From Megalonaias nervosa (taxonomy: Eukaryota; Mollusca; Bivalvia; Unionida; Unionidae): a DNA stretch of 64,000 bases. Below, piece by piece: positions 35,454-45,713 of the stretch. The DNA lies in assembly GCA_016617855.1 (NCBI GenBank), contig JAECUM010001140.1, positions 62,001 through 126,000 on the forward strand, read 5' to 3'. The notes beneath the pieces were generated by a model. It saw only the letters and a list, made by a program, of their open reading frames with translations. It did not search any database and was not told the DNA's origin. Both the position numbers and the translations under genes were made by a program. Every line of letters starts with the position of its first letter. Within the stretch, counting starts at the first letter, position 1.

Positions 35454-35585
35454 TTGGCTGTATCGTGCTGAGGAAATAGGAGTATAGTGCTCTTCCAGGG
35501 ACACATTGAGGCAGTTGTCCCAAGCTTGCTTGGGCTGTTGTTGAATCCACAACCTTTGGATTAAGAGTCGGATGCTTTGGATCAG
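35454..35585 (-). mobile_element. tRNA-Lys-like SINE (family S2), copy 1
   Basis: The minus strand shows a GCATCCGACTCTTAATCCAA-like anticodon region and a GTGGATTCAAC-like B box. It then has a body with a CAAGCTTGGGACAACTGCCT segment and a CTCAATGTGTCCCTGGAAGA segment. The same order is seen at 49313-49466. The head resembles lysine tRNAs (GACTNTTAATC). No target duplication was identified. Confidence 0.6.
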
Positions 35586-35764
35586 AATTTGGGCGTTAAC
35601 AAGGCTTCCATGAAGTTTGACCCTTGATTAAATATCCCTATCACATATCAGTACATATTATAGATTGTTATTCTCATAACAAAACCATTGGGCCAACATT
35701 AGAAACTGTTAAAAAGTTCGGACAAAAACATCCTTTACTCAATGTTTGTTAAAAATTTTGTAGA
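35586..35764. other. Spacer
   Basis: No recognised feature. Confidence 0.4.
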
Positions 35765-36742
35765 AATTGAGATGGACCTATCATCAGGCATGAGCCTGTC
35801 ATCAAGTATGAACCTATCATGAAGCATGGGCTTATGATAAGTTTGAACATATCATCAGGTATGGGCCTATCATCAAGCATGGGCTTGTTATCAAGTATGG
35901 GCCTATCAAGTATGGGCCTATCATCAGGCATGGGGCATCATCAAGCATGAGCCTATCATCAAGCATGGGCCTATCATCAGGCATGGGGCTATCATCAAGC
36001 ATGGGCTTATCATCAAACATGAGCCTATCATCAAACATGGGCCTATCATCAAGCATGGGCCAATGATCAGGCATAGGGCTATCATCAAGCATGGGTCTAC
36101 CATCAAACATGGGCCTATCATCAAGCATGGGCCCATCATCAAGTATGGACCTACCATCAAGCATGGGCCTTTGATCAGGCATGGGGTTATCATCAAGCAG
36201 GGACCTATCATCAAGCAAAGGGCCTATGATCAGGCATGGGGATATCATCAAGCATGGGCCTATCATTTAGCTTGGGTCTATCATCAAATATGGGCCTATC
36301 GTCAAGCATGGGTCTATCATCAAGCATAGGCTTATCATCAGACATGGGCCAATCATCAAGCATGGGCCTTTGATCAGGCATGGGGCTGTCATCAAGAATG
36401 GGCCTATCATCAAACATGGGCTTATCATCAAACATGGGCCTATCATCAATGATGGGTTTGTCATCAAGCATTGGGCCTTTCATCAAGTATGGGTCTATCA
36501 TCAAGCATAGGCTTGTCATCAAGAATGGACCTATCAAGCATGGGCCTGTGATCAGGCATGGGGCTATCATTAAGCAAGGGCCTATCATCAAGTATGAGCC
36601 TGTCATCATGCATGAGCCTATCATGTAGGCCTGTCATCAAGCATGGGTTTATCAAGCATAAGTCTATCATCAGTTGGGCCTTTCATCAGTTGGACCTATC
36701 ATTAAGTATGGGCCCATCAGCAAGCATGGGTCTTATCATTGA
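35765..36742. repeat. 18-bp minisatellite, about 54 units
   Basis: The array is built from variants of GGGCCTATCATCAAGCAT over nearly 1 kb. Some units carry a second subtype with TTTGATCAGGCATGGGGC, recurring near 36064, 36171, 36228, 36372 and 36549, at spacings close to multiples of 18. Because 18 is divisible by three and the unit lacks stops in most frames, open frames of 60-144 codons arise on both strands. The minus strand reads repeats of MLDDRP or LMIGPC, and the plus strand reads GPIIKH or MGLSSS. No promoter, signal peptide or conserved flank supports translation, so I call it a minisatellite. Confidence 0.93.
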
Positions 36743-36799
36743 ATTAATATGATAATATCTCGGCAAAACCTTGATTGTTCTGTTCATTATCCTAAATAT

Positions 36800-36870
36800 T
36801 TTAAATGAAAAAAGAAGACCCTGATCTTCTGGCCCAATACATGCTTACAAATCTTTCAAAAAATGTAGTC
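36800..36870. mobile_element. Fragment of palindromic MITE family C
   Basis: AGACCCTGATCTTCTGGCCC and a following ATACATGC match the second hairpin of the family. The rest is missing. Confidence 0.3.
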
Positions 36871-36877
36871 AGGTTTC

Positions 36878-37085
36878 AGTTGTAGCTCACTTGGTTGAGT
36901 GTTAGTCTCATAATCCCAGGGTTGCAGGTTTGACATCTGCCTAAGCCAGCCCATGCATTCAGGTCTTTAAAAATGTAGTCTGCATTGTCTGCCTAGGCCA
37001 GCCTGTACTGGCAGGTCTTTAAAAATTTTGTCTGTGTTGTCTGCAGTTGGGTTTTGGACTGTGCATTGATAAATACAGTAACACT
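36878..37085 (+). mobile_element. tRNA-derived SINE-like copy (family S3)
   Basis: The head reads GTAGCTCACTTGGTTGAGTG (A box), GTCTCATAATCCCAGGGTTG and CAGGTTTGACATCTG (degenerate B box), resembling a methionine- or isoleucine-type tRNA. The body holds two direct copies of a segment with GCCAGCC, GGCAGGTCTTTAAAAAT-like words and GTCTGCATTGTCTGC. It is not a tRNA gene, since the acceptor stem is not pairable. Confidence 0.5.
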
Positions 37086-37299
37086 AGCAGGTCTGGCAAT
37101 GAATGACTCACTGGTTTATAATCAATTGATGTTTATCCATGACCTAATCATCTAATACAAGCTCTTTATGATATTTTTCCTTCCTGAATCACAGCAAATA
37201 TCTGTCATTCAGGTGAGTTCATAATGTGATTATGGTCTAATTTTTGTGAATTTAGTGTCATAAGAAAATGCACAACAATTTAAATTTGTAATAACTATT

Positions 37300-37642
37300 G
37301 TTTAAAATTTTATATGCTAAGTTAAGAAACAAATGCAATTTAAGTTTTGTTTATTTTACAATTGTATGGTTAAAAGATGAGATTTATGATTCAGAGGTGC
37401 TAAAAGTGAAGATATTCAGATGTGGAAGCATGCAAATTATTTGAGCAAGCTGTAATAATAAATACTGTTTATAAATCAATTTTTTAAAACTATTTTAAAA
37501 TTTTAATTGTACTTCTTACAATAGTTTTAAGAACAGGTGGATGATAGGACAGATTTTTGACTCCTCAGTGCTAAAAGTAAAGATTTTTAGATATAGAATC
37601 TTGCAAATTATTTCAGCAATCTGTTTTAATAATTATTGTTTG
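37300..37642 (+). repeat. Tandem duplication of about 175 bp
   Basis: GAGGTGCTAAAAGTGAAGAT (37394) and CAGTGCTAAAAGTAAAGAT (near 37567) start parallel blocks that share CTTGCAAATTATTT/CATGCAAATTATTT, CAGCAATCTG/GAGCAAGCTG and TATTGTTT/TACTGTTT. The two blocks have diverged considerably. Confidence 0.7.
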
Positions 37643-37703
37643 TATGATGCACATAACCTACAACTTACTTGCTCTGAACTACCATATGATTAGTCTAGAT
37701 TAT

Positions 37704-37910
37704 TACCATCTTTACTCGCTTGTAAGTCAAGTCCAACTGGAAACAGCACAGACCCATAATGCACTGAAAAATCAGGGTCTGTATAGTTTGTTGGGAGTAA
37801 TTGGTAGAACAAATAACACAGACCCTGATTTGCTGGTGCATTTTGCAGTGGCAGATCTGAGTCAGTGTTGTTTGCATTTGGACTGGACTTACAAGTGAGT
37901 ATATATGATA
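37704..37910. mobile_element. Palindromic MITE family C copy
   Basis: It starts TACCATCTTTACTCGCTTGT and ends ACTTACAAGTGAGTATATAT followed by GATA. The first hairpin is shortened by an internal deletion (ACAGACCCATAATGCACTG). The second is intact (ACAGACCCTGATTTGCTGG with GGCAGATCTGAGTCAGTG). The linker is TTGGGAGTAATTGGTAGAAC. Confidence 0.8.
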
Positions 37911-39394
37911 AATGAACCCAATACATAAGAATCATATTTTAATTATGAGTTATTGAAATACAACTGTATTATTTACATTTATGCTACATATCTTTCATTA
38001 AAAATACTATCATACCCACTACCTTTTACATACCAGCATCCATAAAAATAAAAATCAGCATTGCACATTGAGTGCAGGCCTGTGGGTTTCCCTCTTTTCT
38101 TATTTTGTCTTGTATCCCCCAAATCATGACTGAGTGCAGCCCCCTGGGTCAATGAATTGGACAGAAAAATGTAGAACCACACTTTTTCATTAGTGAATGC
38201 CAATCCATATCTTTCTTGGCACTAGCAATGGCCAAAGTCGTTAAAGGCAATGAAACTACAAGATGGCAAGAAATATATATTTTGAAACAATATACATATA
38301 TCTGTCAGAGAAAACATCCATGGTTTGTGTTAGTCAGATGAGTTGCAGTGTAAAGTGTTTGACAGCCATTAGTGTAACATATTTTCAAGGTTAAATTCAC
38401 TGCTGCGGTGATGACTATTTACTATTTTTGAGGTTGAAATAAGAAAAAAGAGACTCATTTTATGTAAGTAAACAATTTGTCATTTATTTATTACTTTAGA
38501 AAGAAAACTTATTCAGAAAACATAGATATTTATTGTAATGAATGCTGGTAGATAATGAGTGAACACTGAAGTTAAATTAGAGCAAGATCCAAAATGGAAA
38601 ACTCCATGGTTCAGCTAATTTCAGGTTGTATTATTTGTTCTGAAAACTTTGTGTTCATTAGATTTGTAAAATTAGTATCCAATCATTATGTGACAATTAT
38701 AATTTATATCTTCTTTTAACCCTTATCTTTTATATGCGCCCAAAGAATAATTCACAAAGAGTATGAGGAGAATTATAACAAGTACAGATATTTTGCATTC
38801 ATAATATGCATCGATGCCAAACTCTTTTGTCCTGTTTGTAAAGCAAAGGCAGGACATAGGGATACATTTTCGGACAGCATCAATGCCAGCATCAAATTTT
38901 TGCACTATGCTCAGTTTTCTGTGATATTGTATTATTATTATTTTTGTAAGTCTTGAATTTGATAACATTTCTAACAATGGGTCACAATCTGCTGCTTTTC
39001 AGACTTGAAATTAAAAAGTTTTTGCAGCTACATGTACCTCAGTGTCTCTAACACCATTTGGACAGTGTTTAAATTTGTTGTGTGTATTCATCTTTAAGGG
39101 TACTACTTGCCATGGGAAAAAGTTCACAGTGACCTACTTCTTGTGCTCCAATGATTGTGTTGTTTTTGCATTTTTCTGACACTGTTCTAAGTAAAGTTTT
39201 GAAACTTGATGAATACATGGAGGGTACCACTCACTATGGAGAAAAGTAGGTCATATTCACCTAATTTTATCTTGCTGCATTAATTATATTCAGTTTTTTG
39301 CATTTAGATTCTCTGATAATATTCTATATGTATTATGTTTTTGTTAATTTAGTTCATGGAATATAAGAAACTTGCATCTGAGGAATGCACAAAT
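37911..39394. other. No recognised feature
   Basis: The minus-strand frames at 37979-38203 and 38723-38977 (74 and 84 codons) contain no motif I know. Their plus-strand context shows no exon-like boundaries. Confidence 0.4.
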
Positions 39395-39862
39395 TTTACA
39401 TAAGTAACTAAAATGTAATATTTTCAATTATTTTTCACACAATCATAAAATGATCTGTATTTGTCTTTTTCAAGACAATTAAATTTAGGCTCACAAGTAT
39501 TCATTCCTATTTTCAATATTTGGTGTACTGTCCAGTGGACTGATGATAAATCTGTCTGTGCTGAAGATTTATGAAGGGAAACAACTCCTCATGGCTTACA
39601 ACTTTATCTGTTGAATGACAAACCTTTATCATTTGAGGAAAGACCTCAAAATTTACAGAAATGACTAAAATTTAATATTTTCCATTTTTCTCTACACAGT
39701 CAGAAATGATCTTTATACTGTTTGTCAAGACATTAAAATTTAGGCTCACACTGGTTAATTCCTCTTTCAATATTAGGTTACACGGATAGACCAGTGATAG
39801 CAAATCAATCTTATTGAAAGGGAAGCAACTCCTCATGGCCTACAACTTAATCTGTTGTGGTG
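39395..39862 (+). repeat. Tandem duplication of about 255 bp
   Basis: Block 1 (39395-39620) and block 2 (39650-39862) share ACTAAAATKTAATATTTTC, ATGATCTKTAT, CAAGACAWTAAA plus TTTAGGCTCACA, and AACTCCTCATGGCYTACAAC in the same order, about 255 bp apart. Confidence 0.85.
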
Positions 39863-40496
39863 CTGTATTTATTTTATTTACATCTACTTAAATAGTTTCA
39901 AGCAGCATGGAATTTTTTTGCCCCTGAACTATGATCAAATGTTTTGGTGCATAAAACACAAGTAAGCTTCATAAACTTAAAAGACCAAATATATATGGTT
40001 TAAGGTTTTTTATAGTTTCAAGTGCCGTGGTATATGTAGTGCTGAAGAACATGAATTAGCTTGCCATGCCCATTAATACACCAAGATAGCTCACTCAAGC
40101 TGATGAGATGGCAAGATTCAAACCTGCACCCTTCCGGTCAAAAGTCCAGCATTGAAAAGGACAGTTCATACCTCCATTAGTCACCACTAGTGACATGAAG
40201 GAGGGCTTGTTCTATTTCTCTGGATTGACAGGGAGGGATAGCAAAGAAGAAAAGAAACCTGGAGATTGAGAAAAGCAATTCCTCGAGCGGAAATCAAATG
40301 GTACTGAACAAGTCCTTCAAATAACGTGAGTGATGTTGGAGTTTAACAGACTTTACTGTAATACATGTATATAGACACAGTTGTCATTTTATCAAACTAT
40401 TGCTACGGAGAAAATGTTAACATTAAAATGGTGAGATTTGAATGCAGTCAGTTGGGTTGATGAAAGTGGGCAGAATTTACTGTACCAGACATAATA
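39863..40496. other. Spacer with a tRNA-like B-box segment
   Basis: On the minus strand at about 40165-40075 there is GGACTTTTGACCGGAAGGGT, then CAGGTTTGAATCTTGCC (B-box-like). This suggests a decayed SINE head. The rest is featureless. Confidence 0.35.
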
Positions 40497-40712
40497 TACC
40501 ATTTATACTTGCTTATAAGATGAGTCCGACTGCAAACTGCACAGACCCAGATCTGCTGTTGCATAATGCACCAGCAGATCTGGATCTGTGCAGTTTATTT
40601 GGAGTAAGCAGCAGGAAAAAAATAGACCCTGTTCTGCTGTCACATTATGCATGTAGATCAGGATATTTGTTGTTTGCAGTTCAACTTTACTTATAAGCAA
40701 GTATATATGGTA
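40497..40712. mobile_element. Palindromic MITE family C, well preserved
   Basis: The termini are TACCATTTATACTTGCTTAT and ATAAGCAAGTATATATGGTA. The first hairpin, GCACAGACCCAGATCTGCTG, faces CAGCAGATCTGGATCTGTGC across a TTGCATAATGCAC loop. The second pairs TAGACCCTGTTCTGCTG with a diverged partner. The length is 216 bp. Confidence 0.88.
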
Positions 40713-40842
40713 CCTTCCCATTTCCCATTCTGAGAGATTTCTTTACACACAGACAAGCACCGACCCAGTTGCAGATGAAATCTGATACATCCTATTATTA
40801 TCTTTAGACAGAAAATGGGGAAGTAAAATTGTGAAATTCACT

Positions 40843-40881
40843 TTGCAGTTGGACTCGTCTTATAAGTGAGTATATACAGTA
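40843..40881. mobile_element. Solo right end of MITE family C
   Basis: TTGCAGTTGGACTCGTCTTA followed by TAAGTGAGTATATACAGTA is the right terminal segment of the family, with no matching left part nearby. Confidence 0.7.
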
Positions 40882-40984
40882 GCTTCTTCAGTCCTGTTAT
40901 TTGTTATGTGGATGTATTATGACTTGTATACAACACCAATTTACCAAAAATTTATTTTTATATAGACTGCATTAAGAAACTATG

Positions 40985-41360
40985 AAGATACTTAACCTGA
41001 GAATATCTTGGACTTTTTGAGGGAATGCAATTTATGTAACACATTTTGACCATATGTTTTAAGAATTTTACATGTGTTACCTTTATTAGTTATTTTATAT
41101 ACAATGTACAGAATTTTAACATCTTTATGTTTGATATTTAACTTCTTGGTCTTTCGTGTTTACATTTTTGGAACAGTTTATCTCTCTGACTTTGTATGCA
41201 GTCCATGTTGCATTTTTCAGACTGTACCTTTTCTTGGCACTATATAGTCATTGTGTGCTAATGTGCCATAAAGTGCTACTACTTGGACTTACCTACATGA
41301 GGACATGTTTAGCACGCAGGCCACCGCCAGCACTTTGTTCTGTTTGGGTTTACTTTTAGC
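40985..41360 (+). repeat. Repeat H, copy 2
   Basis: The counterpart of 10360-10660 (see that entry for shared words). It continues beyond the homologous part into the tandem units at 41358-41920. Confidence 0.5.
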
Positions 41361-41920
41361 TCATTGTCTCTAACACTATTGCTTGCAGAGTTATGTAATT
41401 TTAGATAAAGACCATAATGAGCAATAGTAAATTCTTCAGTCAGTGTCACTGTAACCTACATTTCCTTCCTCAGTGACCTGCTTTAACTTTGCTTTTAGCT
41501 TAGTTTTCAGACACATTGGCCTGCAGTGTGTCATCAAAAGTATTAGACTAAATCAAAATTAGGTCATTGATCTATATTTCCTACCACACTGAGCTGCGTT
41601 AAACTTTGTTTTTAGTTTAGTTTCTCAGATACTGTTGTTATCAGTATAATGTAACTTGAAGTGTAGATGTGTCCTAGAAGGACTATACCCTTTTGTTAAA
41701 ACTCGGTCACTTTGATCAATATTTCTCAATCCAGAACTATTCATTAACCATTGTTTTCAGCAAAGTTTTTCAGACACTGCAGCCTGCAGTTCTGTATCTT
41801 TGTATGCAGATACTTAATGGGAAGTACTATCTCGGTCAAAAGTAAGCCACTGTTACATATATTGCCTGCAGTTCTATTGCATCAGTGGCTTCTTAAGACC
41901 AGATGTACATTTCTGCTAAA
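41358..41920 (+). repeat. Degenerate tandem repeat of 115-145 bp
   Basis: AGCTCATTGTCTCTAACACT (41359), AGCTTAGTTTTCAGACACAT (near 41497), AGTTTAGTTTCTCAGATACT (41612) and AGCAAAGTTTTTCAGACACT (41758) begin parallel units. Each is followed by a CCTGCAG or TTGCAG word and preceded by TTTGTTTT-type sequence. A related unit lies near 39035. Confidence 0.65.
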
Positions 41921-42804
41921 AGGTTTCATTAAAATGTGTGTTTAGAAATGTAATTGCTTAATAGAGGTTATCAGTCTCACAGGAAAGTGTGACTGTAGTG
42001 TGTTAATTACATAAGAAGTGGTCAGTCAGTCATTAATTACAAGACATGGTTATGTTTGAAACCCTCATGTTACACCTGTCAATCTGATTTATAAGTATAG
42101 CAACTATGCATGTATACACAACATGAAACAGACCATCAAATAAAGAGATGTTCCTGTTGGAGTGTATGACACTGAAATCATGTTTTGCAATGCTTTGACA
42201 ACTTTGTGCTGCTGCAGTCACTGCAGGTTTTGTGCTGATTATGGTTACCTGTCTATATAATGAGATTTATAAACAGTGTTTCCCTTTACCCTCATCATTT
42301 GACATCCCCCCCCCCATTTTTTTTATCAAAGTTCGTTATTTAGTCAGTCTGATCCCCAGATATGTAACCAAGGGGAATTTTGACTCCCAATCTTGCTTCC
42401 CTAGGGGATACACTGTATAAATTACTCTTGTTTATGACAATCAAGGGATCACAAAATTGTGTTTTTAATGGACAAGTGTCCTTTTTTATAGAGGTAAAAT
42501 GGACAGTGTCCATTTTGTATAGAAGTGAAATATGTATGAAGACCTTTTAAAGGGGTTATGTAAATGTTGTCTTTCATGAATAGCTGACCTTCCTAAAAGA
42601 GGGCAGGGATCATTTTATACTTGTTTATTGTCACCTCACTTATCTCTAGTTCCCATATCTCTGAAAGTTCCATCCCACTTGAGAAAGAATCCATCGCTGA
42701 TTATCAGTCGTAGTCTGATATGTGCCGATACCTATGATGGGCCACTTACTAAAAGTAATGCTAGACAAGGTAGTATGTAGTATGCTATCACAGGCACAGA
42801 GTTA
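41921..42804. other. No recognised feature
   Basis: No repeat or exon was recognised. A C-run followed by a T-run lies near 42306-42324. Confidence 0.4.
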
Positions 42805-42812
42805 AGCTAGAG

Positions 42813-42987
42813 CAGGGGTCTTGAACACATGGCCCATGGGCTGCATGTGGCCCACCAAGCTGTAATCTGGTTCTCAAAATGATTGGCGTCACAAGGTGTC
42901 ATGAGAGATAACAAGGGTGGTGCGGCCCTTGGGCCATCAAAAATGCCCACATGCAGCCCTCAGGGTGGTTTGAGTTTGAGACCCCTG
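42813..42987. mobile_element. hAT-type MITE with perfect 8-bp target duplication
   Basis: The element starts CAGGGGTCTTGAACACATGG and ends GTTTGAGTTTGAGACCCCTG, so the terminal CAGGGGTC is perfectly inverted. The 8-bp AGCTAGAG occurs at 42805-42812 and again at 42988-42995. Short CAGGGGT-type termini, GGCCC-rich subterminal sequence and 8-bp duplications are hallmarks of hAT elements. At 175 bp it has no transposase. A perfect duplication implies fairly recent insertion. Confidence 0.93.
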
Positions 42988-42995
42988 AGCTAGAG

Positions 42996-43509
42996 GCACA
43001 TTCTGGTTCAAAGTCCACCAACTAGCTGACTGGTGCTACATGTCTCGGTATATAACATATACAAATTCAAATTGAATTACCTTCATCAATTTTCAACCAG
43101 TTTCTATGAAATTTTTTTCAGTTTACAATGTTCATAACAGTTCATATTGGGATAATTGTCAGTGAAACAAATTTGTATCAAGTGGTATATTATAATTCAT
43201 TCAGCTCATATTGTGAATCATATCAACATCTGTAGCTGAGCAAATCTTCAGGTGTCAATGTAGCTAAACTTCCCAGCTTTATTTTGTCCATGAATGATTT
43301 CAACACCCATTTGTGTCAAAATACAGAGCAACACCACTCATTCGATACATGCTCAAATAGAATGGTCTGTGTCCATGTAATCAGTTATGTTGGTCCTGGA
43401 GTTACGGAAGATTATATTCGATAAAGGCCTGAGCAGTTATAGGGGCCATCGCATGCAGCAGGTGAACAAACATTGTATCATCAATTTTTCTTTAAACTAT
43501 TTTAAGTTT

Positions 43510-43512
<3 letters not shown>
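42996..43512. other. No recognised feature
   Basis: Spacer between the hAT MITE and a SINE. Nothing was recognised. Confidence 0.4.
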
Positions 43513-43551
<39 letters not shown>

Positions 43552-43852
43552 TTTGGATTATTAACGTAGCTTTAACAATTTTTCAGCCATATCGCTACGA
43601 TGTCTGCATTGTGACAGTTTATAGTGATATCTAGCACTGGGGCATCATGCCACAGACATGATGTCCCACCCAGTCACATTATCCTGACACCAGGCCGACC
43701 AGTCCTAACACTAACCTCTTAATGCTGAGCGCCAAGCGAGGCAGCTGTTAGTACCATTTTTTAAAGTCTTTGGTATGACCCGGCCGGGGTTCAAACCTGC
43801 GACCTCCCACATCCAAGGAGGACGCTCTAACCACTAGGCCACCAGAGCAGTC
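43513..43852 (-). mobile_element. SINE S1 with expanded (TG)n tail
   Basis: Minus-strand copy with head at 43852-43780 (CTAGTGGTTAGAGCGTCCTC and GGTTTGAACCCCGG) and full body. The tail has expanded to about 19 TG units at 43513-43550. Flanks AAGTTTCA (left) and AAATTTCA (right) match at 7 of 8 bases and may be a target duplication. Confidence 0.93.
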
Positions 43853-44515
43853 AAATTTCATTGTATTATCTGTTCATGATGTGATTTATCTCAGTAGACT
43901 ATGTTACAGGTTTACCAACTGCACACCATGACTCTAACAGCTGCCCAGTCTTATATTAAATACAGACTTTTCCATAGGTTGATGCAAATGCTGGTGACAT
44001 CATTTGTGTACAAAATGAGTTAGTCAATTTAGCTACAATTCAAGATGTTAAAATGAAAATTTACTGACCTACAGATGGGGGTACAATTCGCATTGCTAAG
44101 CTGAACGAACTATAAACAGTAGGCATAGCTATCGCTTGTGATGATCGGTCAATTGTTTAGAGCCCTAAACTCTATGATGATGATGATGATGCACCTTTTA
44201 TAACACTACCTGTAAGTGGATTAATAAATCAGTCTTGATAACCAAATTATTCATCTGATATTTGTTATGAATTAAGACCATGAGAAAAAAAAATGTTGCT
44301 GTTATGATGGGTTTTTTCCCATCCATGCCTACAAGATTTACTTCATCAGTTTTTGGAAAGATAGCTACAAGAATAAAAATTGTGGAGAATTGCAGCTTCA
44401 GCTGAGGGCAAGAACAAGATTTGTAGACTTCTCTAGTTTAAGTTCAGTGGAAATCGAATATTTTGTAAGATCTACTGCAGTATATGTTTTTATATGCCTG
44501 CTCTATGTCCGGGTG
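43853..44515. other. No recognised feature
   Basis: Contains a short (GAT)n run near 44173-44190. Otherwise nothing was recognised. Confidence 0.4.
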
Positions 44516-44518
44516 TAT

Positions 44519-44806
44519 ATGGCTCCTATTAACAGTGTTATGATATGACACAGGGCACTGGTTTGGCTCCTATTAACAGTGTTATAATATGACACAGGCC
44601 ACTGGTATGGCTCCTGTTAACCATGTTATAATGTGACACAGGCCACTGGTATGGCTCCTGTTAACAGTGTTATATTGTGACACAGGCCACTAGTATGGTT
44701 CCTATTAACAGTGTTGTAATGTGACACAGGCCACTGGTATGGCTTCTGTTAACAGTGTTATAATGTGACACAGGCCACTGATATGGCTCCTGTTAACAGT
44801 GTTATA
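44519..44806 (+). repeat. 44-bp minisatellite, left part
   Basis: GGCTCCTRTTAACAGTGTTA starts near 44521, 44565, 44609, 44653, 44698, 44741 and 44785, giving a 44-bp period. The unit continues TAATGTGACACAGGCCACTG followed by GTAT. The seventh unit stops after GTTATA at 44806. Confidence 0.93.
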
Positions 44807-44880
44807 TAGCAAAAAAAAGTGTTTATACTATTGCTCTGGTTTTAAAATTAAGATAGGTAGCTGACGGTTTGTTTATTGTA

Positions 44881-44942
<62 letters not shown>

Positions 44943-45007
44943 CAGTAACAAAAGAGAACAGGGACAATAATGGTTGACCAGAAACACATTTTTGGGGGGT
45001 CAGATAG
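44807..45007. other. Roughly 200-bp insertion splitting the 44-bp array
   Basis: The sequence between the two array parts is unrelated to the repeat unit and contains a (TA)n tract at about 44886-44936. The array resumes at GACACAGGTCACTGGTAT, near the phase at which it stopped. No inverted ends or target duplication were recognised. Confidence 0.65.
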
Positions 45008-45100
45008 GACACAGGTCACTGGTATGGCACCTGTTAACAGTAGTGTTATAATATTACACAAGCCATTGGTATGGCTCTTGTTAACAGTGTTATCAAGAGG
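45008..45100 (+). repeat. 44-bp minisatellite, right part
   Basis: About two further, more diverged units (GGTATGGCACCTGTTAACAG and GGTATGGCTCTTGTTAACAG) continue the array. Confidence 0.85.
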
Positions 45101-45713
45101 GAATGCCACATTGAGAATGTATGGAAAGTACTGTAACTGGCAGATATCTTGCAATCAGTTATTTGTCATATGAGAATGTGAGTTTAAAAATCATTCCTAT
45201 TGCTATTTCATGACACCGTTTTACATGTGCATATCGTCACTTGATTCCTAGTTATTGGTGTATGTATGTATGTGTGTTTTTGTGGTCAAGTTTATAATTC
45301 TGAATTTGAATAGGTTACTATGTTACTTGATTTCTTATGATGTGACCTGATTGTTTCAAGAGAACACATGGATATTTTGTCACCTCATTTCCTGTTGTGT
45401 ATAGAGTAATATTAATTCAGGTAATACACAAAGCTTGCTTTATGCAAGTATTACATCTTGTTGGATAAGGTGGACAATATTCAGGAATGGATTTAATGCA
45501 AGATTCATCCAATTATTTGAAATGAAAATTGTAACTTTTTTCTGCATAAGCTTGGCACACATCTGACACCAAGGTTATAGTTCTTATCCTCAACTGAGAC
45601 TAACATGTTATTTGATTGGCTGATTTCTGATGCATGCAGTTTCCTTTGCATGACCTGTCAGAATTCAGAATTTTGAATTGATTCTGTGTTAAAACATGGG
45701 AAGAGGGTTGTTT
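45101..45713. other. No recognised feature
   Basis: Spacer with no signal recognised. Confidence 0.4.

Noticed and set aside
35832..36624. Long minus-strand frames reading MLDDRP-type repeats as a repeat-protein gene
   Set aside because: The frames follow from an 18-bp stop-free tandem repeat and are matched by open frames in other phases and on the other strand. No flanking coding context, signal peptide or splice sites were seen.
35765..36742. CRISPR array
   Set aside because: There are no spacers. The units are contiguous, and the DNA is clearly eukaryotic.
36878..36950. A tRNA-Met or tRNA-Ile gene
   Set aside because: The acceptor stem does not pair, the B box is degenerate, and a SINE-like body follows.
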